NCBI GenBank assembly: GCA_018660305.1
Contig: JABJKO010000119.1
Span: 1-10,110, forward strand
Length of the DNA stretch: 10,110 nucleotides
Reading direction: 5' to 3'
Source of the DNA: Rhodospirillaceae bacterium
GTDB taxonomy: Bacteria; Pseudomonadota; Alphaproteobacteria; MPNO01; UBA2964
Translations under genes and position numbers: made by a program
Notes under the pieces: generated by a model
What the model was told of the DNA's origin: nothing
Database searches by the model: none
What the model saw: only the letters and a program-made list of their open reading frames with translations
Part shown: piece by piece, positions 1 through 6,719 of the stretch
Layout: the number at the start of each line of letters is the position of its first letter
Numbering within the stretch: position 1 is the first letter of the stretch

Positions 1-342
1 GTGGTGGTCGTGGATGACGATATCGATCCGTGGCAGCCCGAAGACGTCATGTGGGCCATCCAGTCCCGCGCATCGGCGACCAAGGATTACGTGGTCTATA
101 ACGATTACGGACGCGGCCAGGCCTTCCAGCCTTCGGAACGCAAGATCGGCAATATCTCCGTCTCCGATGGCGGCATGGGCATCGATGCGACCGCGCCCCT
201 GGGCATCCAGGTCTATGAGCGGGCTGTCTATCCGGTGGACGAGATGGACTTTTCCAAATGGTTTTCCGAGGACGAGATTGCCGAGCTCAAGAACATGCAG
301 GATCCGTATTACCGTTGGCTGGGGGAGACCGGCAACGGATAA
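1..342 (+). CDS. UbiD-family decarboxylase, C-terminal fragment
   Basis: Partial gene: the reading frame enters from the left edge and ends at TAA 340-342, so only the last 113 residues are visible; the GTG at base 1 is probably an internal valine codon. The visible part opens with a hydrophobic strand leading into DDDIDPW, followed by a helix with VMWAIQSR and then MGIDATAP. This is the usual C-terminal half of UbiD-type (de)carboxylases, which use prenylated FMN to remove or add carboxyl groups on aromatic or alpha,beta-unsaturated acids in the cytoplasm. The prenyl-FMN and catalytic Glu/Arg region lies upstream and cannot be inspected. The family covers ubiquinone synthesis as well as degradation of phenolic acids; the neighbouring lyase, CoA ligase and aldolase genes favour a catabolic role, which is inference. 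It is followed by a strong terminator, so it probably ends its transcription unit. Confidence 0.85.
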   Translation: MVVVDDDIDPWQPEDVMWAIQSRASATKDYVVYNDYGRGQAFQPSERKIGNISVSDGGMGIDATAPLGIQVYERAVYPVDEMDFSKWFSEDEIAELKNMQDPYYRWLGETGNG

Positions 343-396
343 AATTTGGTGGCGGGCGGGTCCGAGACCTGCCCGTCCCGTCTACACGACAAGTTG

Positions 397-429
397 AAGA
401 CCCGGGCGTAACAGCCCGGGTTTTCTTTT
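397..429 (+). terminator. Rho-independent terminator after the UbiD-like gene
   Basis: A perfect 7-bp GC stem (CCCGGGC 401-407 with GCCCGGG 414-420) closes a 6-base loop. It is followed at once by TTTTCTTTT (421-429); the A/G bases at 397-400 extend the stem by pairing with the first Ts. It lies 55 bases past the UbiD-like stop and before the ThDP enzyme gene, so the two are probably separate transcription units. Confidence 0.85.
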
Positions 430-431
430 GG

Positions 432-462
432 TTAACGATTCCCACATGAGTTACGGGATAAT
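432..462 (+). promoter_or_regulatory. Candidate promoter for the ThDP enzyme gene
   Basis: TTAACG (432-437, four of six matches to TTGACA) and GATAAT (457-462, five of six to TATAAT) stand 19 bases apart, between the upstream terminator and the start codon at 487. The spacing is longer than the ideal 17. The position is right for a new transcription unit, but the match is modest and no operator is visible. Confidence 0.3.
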
Positions 463-476
463 CAGAACACGTAACC

Positions 477-481
477 GGAGG
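477..481 (+). promoter_or_regulatory. Shine-Dalgarno that fixes the ThDP gene start at ATG 487
   Basis: GGAGG at 477-481 lies 5 bases before ATG 487. A GTG in the same frame begins at 481, but it overlaps this ribosome-binding site, so it would have no leader of its own. ATG 487 is the better start. Confidence 0.7.
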
Positions 482-486
482 TGGGA

Positions 487-2145
487 ATGAAAGCATCTGA
501 CTTGTTTGTGAAATGCCTCGAAGCGGAGGGGGTGGAGCGTATATTTGGCGTGCCGGGTGAAGAAAACGCCGATTTCATGATTTCGCTCCTCGATAGTCCC
601 ATCGAATTCGTGCTGTGCCGTCACGAACAGGCAGCGGCCTTCATGGCAGATACCTATGGCCGTCTTACCGGCAAGGCGGGTGTGTGTCTGGCCACCTTGG
701 GTCCCGGGGCAACCAATCTGGTGACCGGTCTGGCCGACGCCAACATGGACCGGTCGCCGGTCGTTGCCATCGTCGGGCAGGGGACCACCCGGCGGCTTCA
801 TAAGGAAAGCCACCAGAACATGGATGCCATCGGCATGTTTAAGCCGATCAGCAAATGGGCCCATGGCATCTATACGGCGGAATCCTTGCCCGAGATTGTC
901 CGCAAGGCGTTTAAGACCGCAGTGCAGGAAAAACCCGGCGTCTGCGTGATCGAACTGCCCGAGGATGTGGCAAAACGCGATAGTGATGAGCCGCCCATGC
1001 CGGTCATTCCGACCCGGAGGCCGGCCGCCGACCATAAGGCTATTACGCGGGCGGTTGATCTGATCAGCAACGCGAAATCCCCCATTGTGCTGGCTGGCAA
1101 CGGCGCGGTGCGCAAGCGCGCTTCGGCGCAGCTCCGCCGGTTCGTCCGCAAGCTCGGCATTCCCTGCGTCAATACCTTCATGGGTAAGGGCGCGGTGGCC
1201 ATGAGCGACCCGCACTGTCTTTACACCATCGGGCTGCAGGGACGGGATCACGTCAATAAGGCGTTTCACGATGCCGATTTGGTGATCACGGTGGGTTACG
1301 ATCTGGTGGAGTATGGACCGAAATCCTGGAATGCCGACCGCAATAAGAAAATCGTCCATATTGATTTTCTGCCGGCGGAAATTGATCAACATTACCCGGT
1401 TGATGTGGACGTTGCGGCCGATCTGGCTGATGCGCTATGGCAGATCAACGAGGAACTCAACCGACGTCATATCGATTTGCTGCCGTTTTTCGATATCGGC
1501 CAGTGGGCGGGTCTGCGCCAGACCATCGCCGATGATCTGGCCGCGGAAAAGGACGACGATTCATTCCCTATGAAGCCGCAGCGTATCCTCAACGATGTCC
1601 GCGCCTTTCTCGGTGCATCGGATATCCTGCTGTCCGACGTCGGGGCCCATAAAATGTGGATTGCCCGCTACTATCAGTGCGAGGATCCCAATACCTGCCT
1701 CATTTCCAACGGGTTCTGCACCATGGGTTTTGCCATGCCCGGCGCCATCGGCGCGAAAATGGCACATCCCGAGAAACGGGTTCTTTCGATCAATGGCGAC
1801 GCCGGATTTCTGATGAACGTCCAGGAACTGGAAACCGCCGCCCGCCTCGGCTGCAACACGGTGACTATGATCTGGCTCGATGGCGAATATGGCCTGATCA
1901 AATGGAAACAGCAGAACCAGTTCGACGGCAAGCATTCCGATCTGGCGTTCAACAATCCGGATTTCGAGCATTTGGCGAAGGCGTTCGGCATCTGGGGCAA
2001 GGTCATTGACGGTCCGGGCCAGATCGCGGCGGCTCTGGAAGAGGCGTTTGCCCAGGATGGCCCCGCCCTGATTGCCGTGCCCGTGGATTACAGCGAAAAC
2101 GTCAAGCTCACCAAACGGCTCGGCGAGATCGAGGTTTCGATTTAG
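487..2145 (+). CDS. ThDP-dependent enzyme, catabolic acetolactate synthase-like
   Basis: 552 residues, the usual size for the acetolactate synthase/pyruvate-decarboxylase superfamily. Three domains are visible. The N-terminal pyrimidine-binding domain carries RHEQAAAFMA with the cofactor-activating glutamate at E47 and the GPGATNL turn. A central domain runs over roughly residues 180-320. The C-terminal diphosphate-binding domain has its metal aspartates at D438 (in GDAG) and D465 (in WLDGEYG). The 27-residue gap between them equals that of the Klebsiella catabolic enzyme (D447/D474, from memory). The C-terminal VPVDYSEN segment and FKPISKW also resemble Bacillus AlsS, which makes acetolactate from pyruvate without FAD. 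No small regulatory subunit gene is adjacent, which argues against the branched-chain biosynthetic enzyme. It may instead act on another 2-oxoacid released or consumed by its neighbours. An alternative in-frame GTG at 481 exists. Family certain, substrate unknown. Confidence 0.85.
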   Translation: MKASDLFVKCLEAEGVERIFGVPGEENADFMISLLDSPIEFVLCRHEQAAAFMADTYGRLTGKAGVCLATLGPGATNLVTGLADANMDRSPVVAIVGQGTTRRLHKESHQNMDAIGMFKPISKWAHGIYTAESLPEIVRKAFKTAVQEKPGVCVIELPEDVAKRDSDEPPMPVIPTRRPAADHKAITRAVDLISNAKSPIVLAGNGAVRKRASAQLRRFVRKLGIPCVNTFMGKGAVAMSDPHCLYTIGLQGRDHVNKAFHDADLVITVGYDLVEYGPKSWNADRNKKIVHIDFLPAEIDQHYPVDVDVAADLADALWQINEELNRRHIDLLPFFDIGQWAGLRQTIADDLAAEKDDDSFPMKPQRILNDVRAFLGASDILLSDVGAHKMWIARYYQCEDPNTCLISNGFCTMGFAMPGAIGAKMAHPEKRVLSINGDAGFLMNVQELETAARLGCNTVTMIWLDGEYGLIKWKQQNQFDGKHSDLAFNNPDFEHLAKAFGIWGKVIDGPGQIAAALEEAFAQDGPALIAVPVDYSENVKLTKRLGEIEVSI

Positions 2146-2163
2146 TTTTGCCAATCCCCGTTC

Positions 2164-2246
2164 GTCATCCTCGTGCTTGACACGAGGATCTTTCACCAAC
2201 TGAGTCTCGGTCGGCGGGAGATCCTCGGATCAAGTCCGAGGATGAC
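2164..2246. repeat. Paired intergenic hairpins (REP/BIME-like)
   Basis: Two 27-base arms (2164-2190 and 2220-2246) are inverted copies, identical at 23 of 27 positions, separated by 29 bases. Each arm is itself a perfect 9-bp hairpin with a 5-base loop: ATCCTCGTG/CACGAGGAT around CTTGA (2167-2189), and ATCCTCGGA/TCCGAGGAT around TCAAG (2221-2243). The four differences between the arms are compensatory, so both stems stay perfectly paired. The 'GTCATCCTCG..CTTGA..CGAGGATC' form resembles palindromes scattered between genes in many alphaproteobacteria (recalled, not searched). It fills the 165-base gap between the ThDP gene and the CoA ligase gene. Neither hairpin has a convincing T-tract, so termination is not the obvious job. 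Confidence 0.75.
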
Positions 2247-2310
2247 CAATGGTTAGGTAGGACGTGGGTGATAATTGTCGCCGGTCATGGCCGCGTGCTA
2301 AACCTGATGG

Positions 2311-3867
2311 ATGAATGCCCCCGACACAGATACTTACCGGTCGTTTCACGACATCGTTGCCGGTCATGCGCGTACCGCGCCGGATCGAATCTATGTTCAC
2401 TGCATTGATCAGAATAAATCACTTAGCTATGGCACGCTTTATTCCCTGAGCAACCGCATGGCGCGGTATCTGAAGGCGCAGGGTTTGGGTCCGAACGACC
2501 GGGTGCTCCTGCTGGCGGAAAACTCGGTCGAAAATCTGGCGGTTTTTGTGTCGACCCTGCGCTATGGCGCCACCCTGGCGACGGTTCATGTGGAAATGAA
2601 CCAGGCCCATCTTGCGGAGATTATCGCCGCCATCGATCCTAAAATCGTTTTGTTTCAGGAAGAGTCCGGGCTGGAAAAACTGCGTGAGGCCGCGCCGGGT
2701 GACTGGCACGCGCTGGGCGACTGGTCCGAGGGCGGCGGCTCCACCGGGTTCTTCGGCGAAATCGAGGCACTGTCCGATGTGGACGATATCCCGAGCTGCG
2801 CCTCAAAGGATGATCACGGTGTCATCTTCTATACGTCCGGTACGGTCGCCAAGCCGAAGGGGGTTATCCAGACCCATGGGACGGCGTTTTATAATTACGA
2901 TGCGACGGCCGATTATCTGGAATTGAAACCGGGCGACCGGGTATTCGATTGTCGTTCCTATAGCTGGCTGTCGGCCCAGCATATGAGCCTTGGCGCGCCG
3001 CTGGTGGCCGGCGCGACGACCATCATGGCGCGGCATTTTTCACAAAGCCGGTACTTCGACTGGCTGCGCGATCACGAGATCAATATCGGTTTCGTGGTGC
3101 CGACCATCGTCAACATGCTGACCAGCCGGCCTCATTCGGTGACCGGTGCGGATCTGCCCCATCTCCGTTTCCTGACCGCAAGTTCCGCGCCGTTATTGGA
3201 CGAGCAATGGAAGCAGTTCGAGGATTTGTACGGTATCACGCTGGCACAGAGTTGCGGGTCGAGCGAGGGCGGCAACACCGCCGCCCATCGCGGCGCCGAC
3301 CGTAAAATCGGGACCATCGGTCCGGCCCAGAAATATCAGGACATCCATATCGTTGATGGCGAGGGCAATCGGCTTCCTCGGGGCGAAACCGGAGAAATCA
3401 TCATCAGCGGCGGCAAGCAGCAGGCATTCGGCTATCTCATGCCGAACGGGACCATCGAGCGCCTGCCTGCGGACGGTCATCATTCCGGCGATCTGGGTTA
3501 TCTGGACGAAGACGGGCATCTGCATATTACCGGCCGGGTGAAGGAACTGATCATCCGCGGCGGTGTGAATATTTCGCCGCTGGAAATCGACGCGGTGCTG
3601 ATCGAGCATCCTGCGATTTCGGAGGCCGGTGCCATCGGTGTGCCCCACCCCATCTATGGCGAAGAGGTGGTGGCCTTTGCCGCCTGTCTGCCGGGTCAGC
3701 CGGCTGTTGCCGGGGACATCCTGGCCCATTGCGCGGGCCGGCTGCCCGAAGCCAAAAGGCCTAAAGAGATTCATTTTCTGGACGAGCTGCCCAAGAACGC
3801 GCGCGGCAAGCTGGACCGTTCCGCGCTGCAGGCACATTATGCGGACCACGTTCTGACAACGGCCTGA
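2311..3867 (+). CDS. AMP-forming acyl-CoA synthetase/ligase
   Basis: 518 residues of the adenylate-forming ANL superfamily, which activates a carboxylic acid with ATP to an acyl-AMP and usually passes it to CoA. Core motifs appear in order: the phosphate loop YTSGTVAKPKG (174-184); a divergent A5 motif, SCGSSEGG (314-321), where most relatives have YGxTE; the ribose-binding aspartate D394 in HSGDLGYLDEDG; the hinge GRVKELIIRGGVNISPLEID starting at 408; and the C-terminal PKNARGKLDR with the catalytic lysine K500. All essential residues look intact, so the enzyme should be active. Stops sit in frame just upstream of ATG 2311, so no longer start is possible; the ribosome-binding site is weak. 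The aldolase gene follows after 29 bases and is probably co-transcribed. Substrate cannot be assigned; an aromatic or short-chain acid fits the surroundings. Confidence 0.87.
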   Translation: MNAPDTDTYRSFHDIVAGHARTAPDRIYVHCIDQNKSLSYGTLYSLSNRMARYLKAQGLGPNDRVLLLAENSVENLAVFVSTLRYGATLATVHVEMNQAHLAEIIAAIDPKIVLFQEESGLEKLREAAPGDWHALGDWSEGGGSTGFFGEIEALSDVDDIPSCASKDDHGVIFYTSGTVAKPKGVIQTHGTAFYNYDATADYLELKPGDRVFDCRSYSWLSAQHMSLGAPLVAGATTIMARHFSQSRYFDWLRDHEINIGFVVPTIVNMLTSRPHSVTGADLPHLRFLTASSAPLLDEQWKQFEDLYGITLAQSCGSSEGGNTAAHRGADRKIGTIGPAQKYQDIHIVDGEGNRLPRGETGEIIISGGKQQAFGYLMPNGTIERLPADGHHSGDLGYLDEDGHLHITGRVKELIIRGGVNISPLEIDAVLIEHPAISEAGAIGVPHPIYGEEVVAFAACLPGQPAVAGDILAHCAGRLPEAKRPKEIHFLDELPKNARGKLDRSALQAHYADHVLTTA

Positions 3868-3896
3868 AGGGCCGTCTGAAAAAGGTAATTCCAATC

Positions 3897-4640
3897 ATGC
3901 CCGACAGCCTGACCGTCTCCATCGATCAGCAGCGCACCGCCATCGCCGCCTGCACGCGCATGTTCACCGATCTGAAGATCATGGATCACAGCGGACATGT
4001 GACAATCCGGCTGCCGGATAATAGCGGTTTTCTTATTCAGTCCATCAATGCCAGCCGGTCGCAACTCCTCCCCGGCGACATATTCGCCGTGGGGTTCGAT
4101 GGCGAGATCATCGATGGCCCGTCGGGGACAAGACCGGCTGGCGAATACCCGATCCATTCGGAAATCTACAAAGTTCGGCCCGATGTGAATGCCGTGCTCC
4201 ATGCCCATCCCAAGGTACCCATCCTGTTCACTATCGCGGAGGGCGCCAAGCTGATACCGGTGACCAATCACGCCTATCGCTGGCGCAATGGCATACCGGT
4301 GCATGGGGACACCGGCCATATTGATACGGCGGATCTCGGCCGTGCCATGGTGGAGACCATGGGCGAGGCCAACGCTGTCCTGCTGCGGGCCCACGGGATC
4401 GTGCTGGCATCGGAAAACATCCAGAGTCTGCTCATCGACGGCATCCATTTCGACCGCAACGCCCAGGCGCAGTTCGATGCGTCCCGGCTGGGAACACCCA
4501 TCCCCATGAGTGAATCCGAGTTCGATATTTTCGAGTCCCGTTTCGACCGGGCCAACCACGGAATCAAGCTGTGGCATCACTACGCCAGTACCGCCATCGA
4601 GGCCGGTGTGATGCCGGAAGACTGGCGGGACGTGGTTTAG
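3897..4640 (+). CDS. Class II aldolase/adducin-family metalloenzyme
   Basis: 247 residues, one class II aldolase/adducin domain. Members use a divalent metal to cleave or decarboxylate; the family includes fuculose- and ribulose-phosphate enzymes and several decarboxylases of aromatic or heteroaromatic acids. Visible hallmarks: GHVTIRLP near residue 33; the acidic site EYPIH with E83; the metal pair H102 and H104 in LHAHP; and the third metal histidine H166 in LRAHGIV. The set corresponds to Glu73, His92, His94 and His155 of fuculose-phosphate aldolase (recalled). An AAGG-like site lies about 11 bases before the ATG. It sits 29 bases downstream of the CoA ligase and probably shares its mRNA. 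With a UbiD enzyme and CoA ligase nearby, an aldolase or decarboxylase step in acid degradation is plausible, but a sugar-acid substrate cannot be excluded. Confidence 0.85.
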   Translation: MPDSLTVSIDQQRTAIAACTRMFTDLKIMDHSGHVTIRLPDNSGFLIQSINASRSQLLPGDIFAVGFDGEIIDGPSGTRPAGEYPIHSEIYKVRPDVNAVLHAHPKVPILFTIAEGAKLIPVTNHAYRWRNGIPVHGDTGHIDTADLGRAMVETMGEANAVLLRAHGIVLASENIQSLLIDGIHFDRNAQAQFDASRLGTPIPMSESEFDIFESRFDRANHGIKLWHHYASTAIEAGVMPEDWRDVV

Positions 4641-4650
4641 TCTCACTTTT

Positions 4651-4680
4651 TTCCACACGAATGACCCGCTGTGCCATAAT
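4651..4680 (+). promoter_or_regulatory. Weak candidate promoter for the lipoprotein gene
   Basis: CATAAT (4675-4680) is a fair -10 element, five of six matches. The -35 region 18 bases upstream (TTCCAC, 4651-4656) is poor. The gene has an 89-base leader and an unrelated function from the aldolase before it, so an own promoter is reasonable, but the sequence support is thin. Confidence 0.2.
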
Positions 4681-4729
4681 CCCCGTCATAGGGATTCGGA
4701 TAAAATCGACATCACTGGAGAGTTACTGA

Positions 4730-5164
4730 ATGCGTCAGGTCCTAATTCTGGCTTTAGCGGCTGCCATCCTGTCCGGCTGTGTCGCCGACCGGAATGTTCA
4801 GAAACCTTATGTCATCGCCGACGCCATATCGGCGCCCGAGTATCAGAGCAAACTGCAGGGTATCGGCCTCTATTTCGGTAATCAGCCGCATCCATCGGTG
4901 GCCAGGACATTCGGAATCCGCACCACCTCCACGCGCAGCAATGCGGTCGGTAAGGAAAATGACTTCGCCTGCGCGCGCGCGTTCGTATCAGGATTGTCCC
5001 GGCTGCAACGGGCCGCCCGTCGAATGGGTGGCGATGCGGTGATCAACATCAAATCCAATTTCAAACACAGGGAAGTATCCAGCGAAACCCACTTCCAGTG
5101 TGCCACCGGTGCTCTGATGTCGGGGGTTGCCCTTAAAGGCACCGTCGTCAAGCTGGAGAAGTGA
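4730..5164 (+). CDS. Small lipoprotein of the 'excinuclease-like' family
   Basis: 144 residues. A short charged start, a hydrophobic stretch (residues 4-14) and the lipobox LSGC with the lipidation cysteine C17 show a lipoprotein exported by Sec and anchored in a membrane; position +2 is valine, so outer-membrane sorting is likely. The mature part holds FYFG-type (LYFGNQ), a cysteine in NDFACARAFVSGL, the stretch GGDAVINIKSNF and the C-terminal ALMSGVALKGTVVKL. This pattern matches small periplasmic proteins that databases often call 'excinuclease ATPase subunit' although they have no UvrA domain. Function is unknown. A good GGAG lies 9 bases before ATG 4730. It interrupts the catabolic genes and may be an unrelated passenger. 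Confidence 0.8.
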   Translation: MRQVLILALAAAILSGCVADRNVQKPYVIADAISAPEYQSKLQGIGLYFGNQPHPSVARTFGIRTTSTRSNAVGKENDFACARAFVSGLSRLQRAARRMGGDAVINIKSNFKHREVSSETHFQCATGALMSGVALKGTVVKLEK

Positions 5165-5263
5165 TTTGACGAGCGCGCAGCCAGACCGTGGTCAAGCAAA
5201 AGGATTTACGCCGACAGTTGGCGGACTTATCCTGATGATATCTTAAGGTAAGCGAGGCAAGCC

Positions 5264-6181
5264 ATGACAGACATCCCGATCGTTGATTTTGCCAAGTTTG
5301 AAACCGGCGATGATGCCCATCGGCGTAAGGTAGCGGCCCAGGTGGATTGGGCGGCATCCGAAGTGGGTTTCATGTATGTGGACAATCTCGGCATCGATCA
5401 GGCGTTGCTCAAGGAAGCCTTTGCGTCCAGCGCCGCGTATTTCGATCAGGCAAGGCCGGAAAAGGAACGCTGGGCCTATATACAGGATATCAATCATGGC
5501 TATCAGGGATCGGGCGACCAGAGGCTCGACCCGACCATCGCGCCGGATCTGAAGGAAGCCTTCACCATGCGCGACATCCACAAGAACGAGGACAAGCCCG
5601 AACTGTGGCCATCGGCCGGCTTTCTCGACACCGCGAGCCGGTTTTTCGACGAAGCCCTGCGCGGCTCCAACATTGTCATGGAGGCGTTCGCCATGGCGCT
5701 CGATCTGCCGGTCGATTATTTTCGCAAATGCCATTACGGGCAGAATGTGGCGCTGCGCTATCTGCATTACCCCGTCACAGAAGGGGAGTTGACCGAAGAG
5801 CAGCTTGGCTGCGGCGCCCACACGGATTTCGGCACCATCACGCTGCTGTTCCAGGACGATGTGGGCGGGCTGCAGATCCAGGGACGCGACGGGCAGTGGC
5901 GCGATGCCGTCTACATTCCCGGCACCATCATCATCAATACCGCCGATCTGGTGGCCACCTGGACCAATGACCGCTATTGCTCCACACCGCACCGGGTCAA
6001 GCCCATGACCAGCGACCGCGACCGCTATTCCATCGCCTATTTCGTGGATCCCGATACGGACACGCCGGTCAGCGCCTTCGAAAGCTGCATCAGCGGCGAC
6101 AACCCGCCCAAATATCCCGATACCACGGCGGGTGCCTATGTCCAGCAGCGCATTGCCGACAGCAACAAACTGACCGGGTGA
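5264..6181 (+). CDS. Isopenicillin N synthase-like Fe(II)/2-oxoglutarate oxygenase
   Basis: 305 residues, normal for this family of cytoplasmic non-heme iron enzymes. The N-terminal DIOX_N-type region (IPIVDFAKFE, then GFMYVDNLGID) precedes the jelly-roll core. The iron ligands are H186 and D188 in GAHTDFGTITLL and H243 in STPHRV. The 2-oxoglutarate carboxylate pair is R254-x-S256 in RDRYSIAYF. All are intact, so it should be catalytically competent as a hydroxylase, desaturase or dealkylase; the family is too diverse to name a substrate. GAGG lies 6 bases before the ATG. The TGA stop overlaps the start of the acetyltransferase by 4 bases, so the two are translated from one mRNA. The 99-base leader has no clear promoter. 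Confidence 0.87.
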   Translation: MTDIPIVDFAKFETGDDAHRRKVAAQVDWAASEVGFMYVDNLGIDQALLKEAFASSAAYFDQARPEKERWAYIQDINHGYQGSGDQRLDPTIAPDLKEAFTMRDIHKNEDKPELWPSAGFLDTASRFFDEALRGSNIVMEAFAMALDLPVDYFRKCHYGQNVALRYLHYPVTEGELTEEQLGCGAHTDFGTITLLFQDDVGGLQIQGRDGQWRDAVYIPGTIIINTADLVATWTNDRYCSTPHRVKPMTSDRDRYSIAYFVDPDTDTPVSAFESCISGDNPPKYPDTTAGAYVQQRIADSNKLTG

Positions 6182-6678
6182 TCGTCCGCGCGGCCACGCC
6201 GTCCGATTACGCTGCCATTCGGACGGTGGTTCTCGACGCTTTCGGTGGTCCGGACGAAGCCGATCTTGTTGAGGCGTTGCGTGAAAGTGGCGATGCGGTA
6301 ATCGAGACGGTGGCTGCAATCGACGGCGGGGTGGTCGGACATATTTTGATTTCGAAACTCCAGGCACCCGACCGTTGTCTGGCCTTGGCACCCGTGTCGG
6401 TCAGGCCGGCATTTCAAAAACACGGCGTCGGATCAGGTCTCATTCGATCGGCATTGGACGAGGCGAAGAAGGCTGATTGGCAGGCCATGTTCCTGCTGGG
6501 TGATCCAGACTATTACACCCGTTTCGGCTTCGATGTGGGACGAGCCGCCAAATTCGAGACGGCGTACCCCAAGGCGTATTTCATGGCACTGGAATTGCGC
6601 TCCGGCGCACTGGAGAAGCTGATCGGAGACGTCGTCTTTGCGGCGCCATTTCAGGCGCTGGATCATCCGGACGGTTAG
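6178..6678 (+). CDS. GNAT N-acetyltransferase, YhbS-like
   Basis: 166 residues read from GTG 6178, which overlaps the oxygenase stop as GTGA. The frame is open further upstream, but those residues are an out-of-frame reading of the oxygenase gene and do not look like protein of this family. From the GTG it begins IVRAATPSDYAAIR, a typical GNAT start. Acetyl-CoA-binding motif A is seen as VRPAFQKHGVGSGLI (75-89) with the Q/R-x-x-G-x-G signature. The later DPDYYTRFGFD is typical of YhbS-type enzymes (COG3153). The protein probably transfers an acetyl group from acetyl-CoA to an amine, but its substrate is unknown. Coupling to the oxygenase suggests shared expression, not necessarily shared chemistry. 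It ends 41 bases from the convergent phosphatase gene. Confidence 0.82.
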   Translation: MIVRAATPSDYAAIRTVVLDAFGGPDEADLVEALRESGDAVIETVAAIDGGVVGHILISKLQAPDRCLALAPVSVRPAFQKHGVGSGLIRSALDEAKKADWQAMFLLGDPDYYTRFGFDVGRAAKFETAYPKAYFMALELRSGALEKLIGDVVFAAPFQALDHPDG

Positions 6679-6719
6679 GGCAACGCCGGACCATTTCCGT
6701 TTTCCTTGGTGGACAGGTT

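Noticed and set aside
451..1392. Long open frame on the minus strand (313 codons)
   Set aside because: It is antisense to the well-supported ThDP enzyme gene and shows no family motif; long antisense frames are expected in GC-rich coding DNA.
487..2145. Assignment as glyoxylate carboligase
   Set aside because: That enzyme replaces the cofactor-activating glutamate by valine; here the glutamate (E47) is present.
3193..3894. Minus-strand frame of 233 codons, and a neighbour at 3837-4658
   Set aside because: Both are opposite the CoA ligase and aldolase genes, which carry complete catalytic motifs; neither frame has a recognisable domain.
4630..4652. Possible terminator after the aldolase gene ending in a T6 run (4647-4652)
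   Set aside because: The only stem before the Ts is about 3-4 bp with mismatches, too weak to call.
5166..5246. TTGACG (5166-5171) and TTGGCG (5219-5224) as -35 elements for the oxygenase gene
   Set aside because: Neither has a reasonable -10 hexamer at 16-19 bases; calling a promoter would be guesswork.
5243..6391. Long open frame on the minus strand (382 codons)
   Set aside because: It lies opposite the IPNS-like oxygenase and the start of the acetyltransferase, both with intact motifs; its composition is that of a reverse reading.
6679..6719. Search for a bidirectional terminator between the convergent acetyltransferase and phosphatase genes
   Set aside because: No stem longer than a few pairs followed by a T-tract was found in the 41-base gap on either strand.
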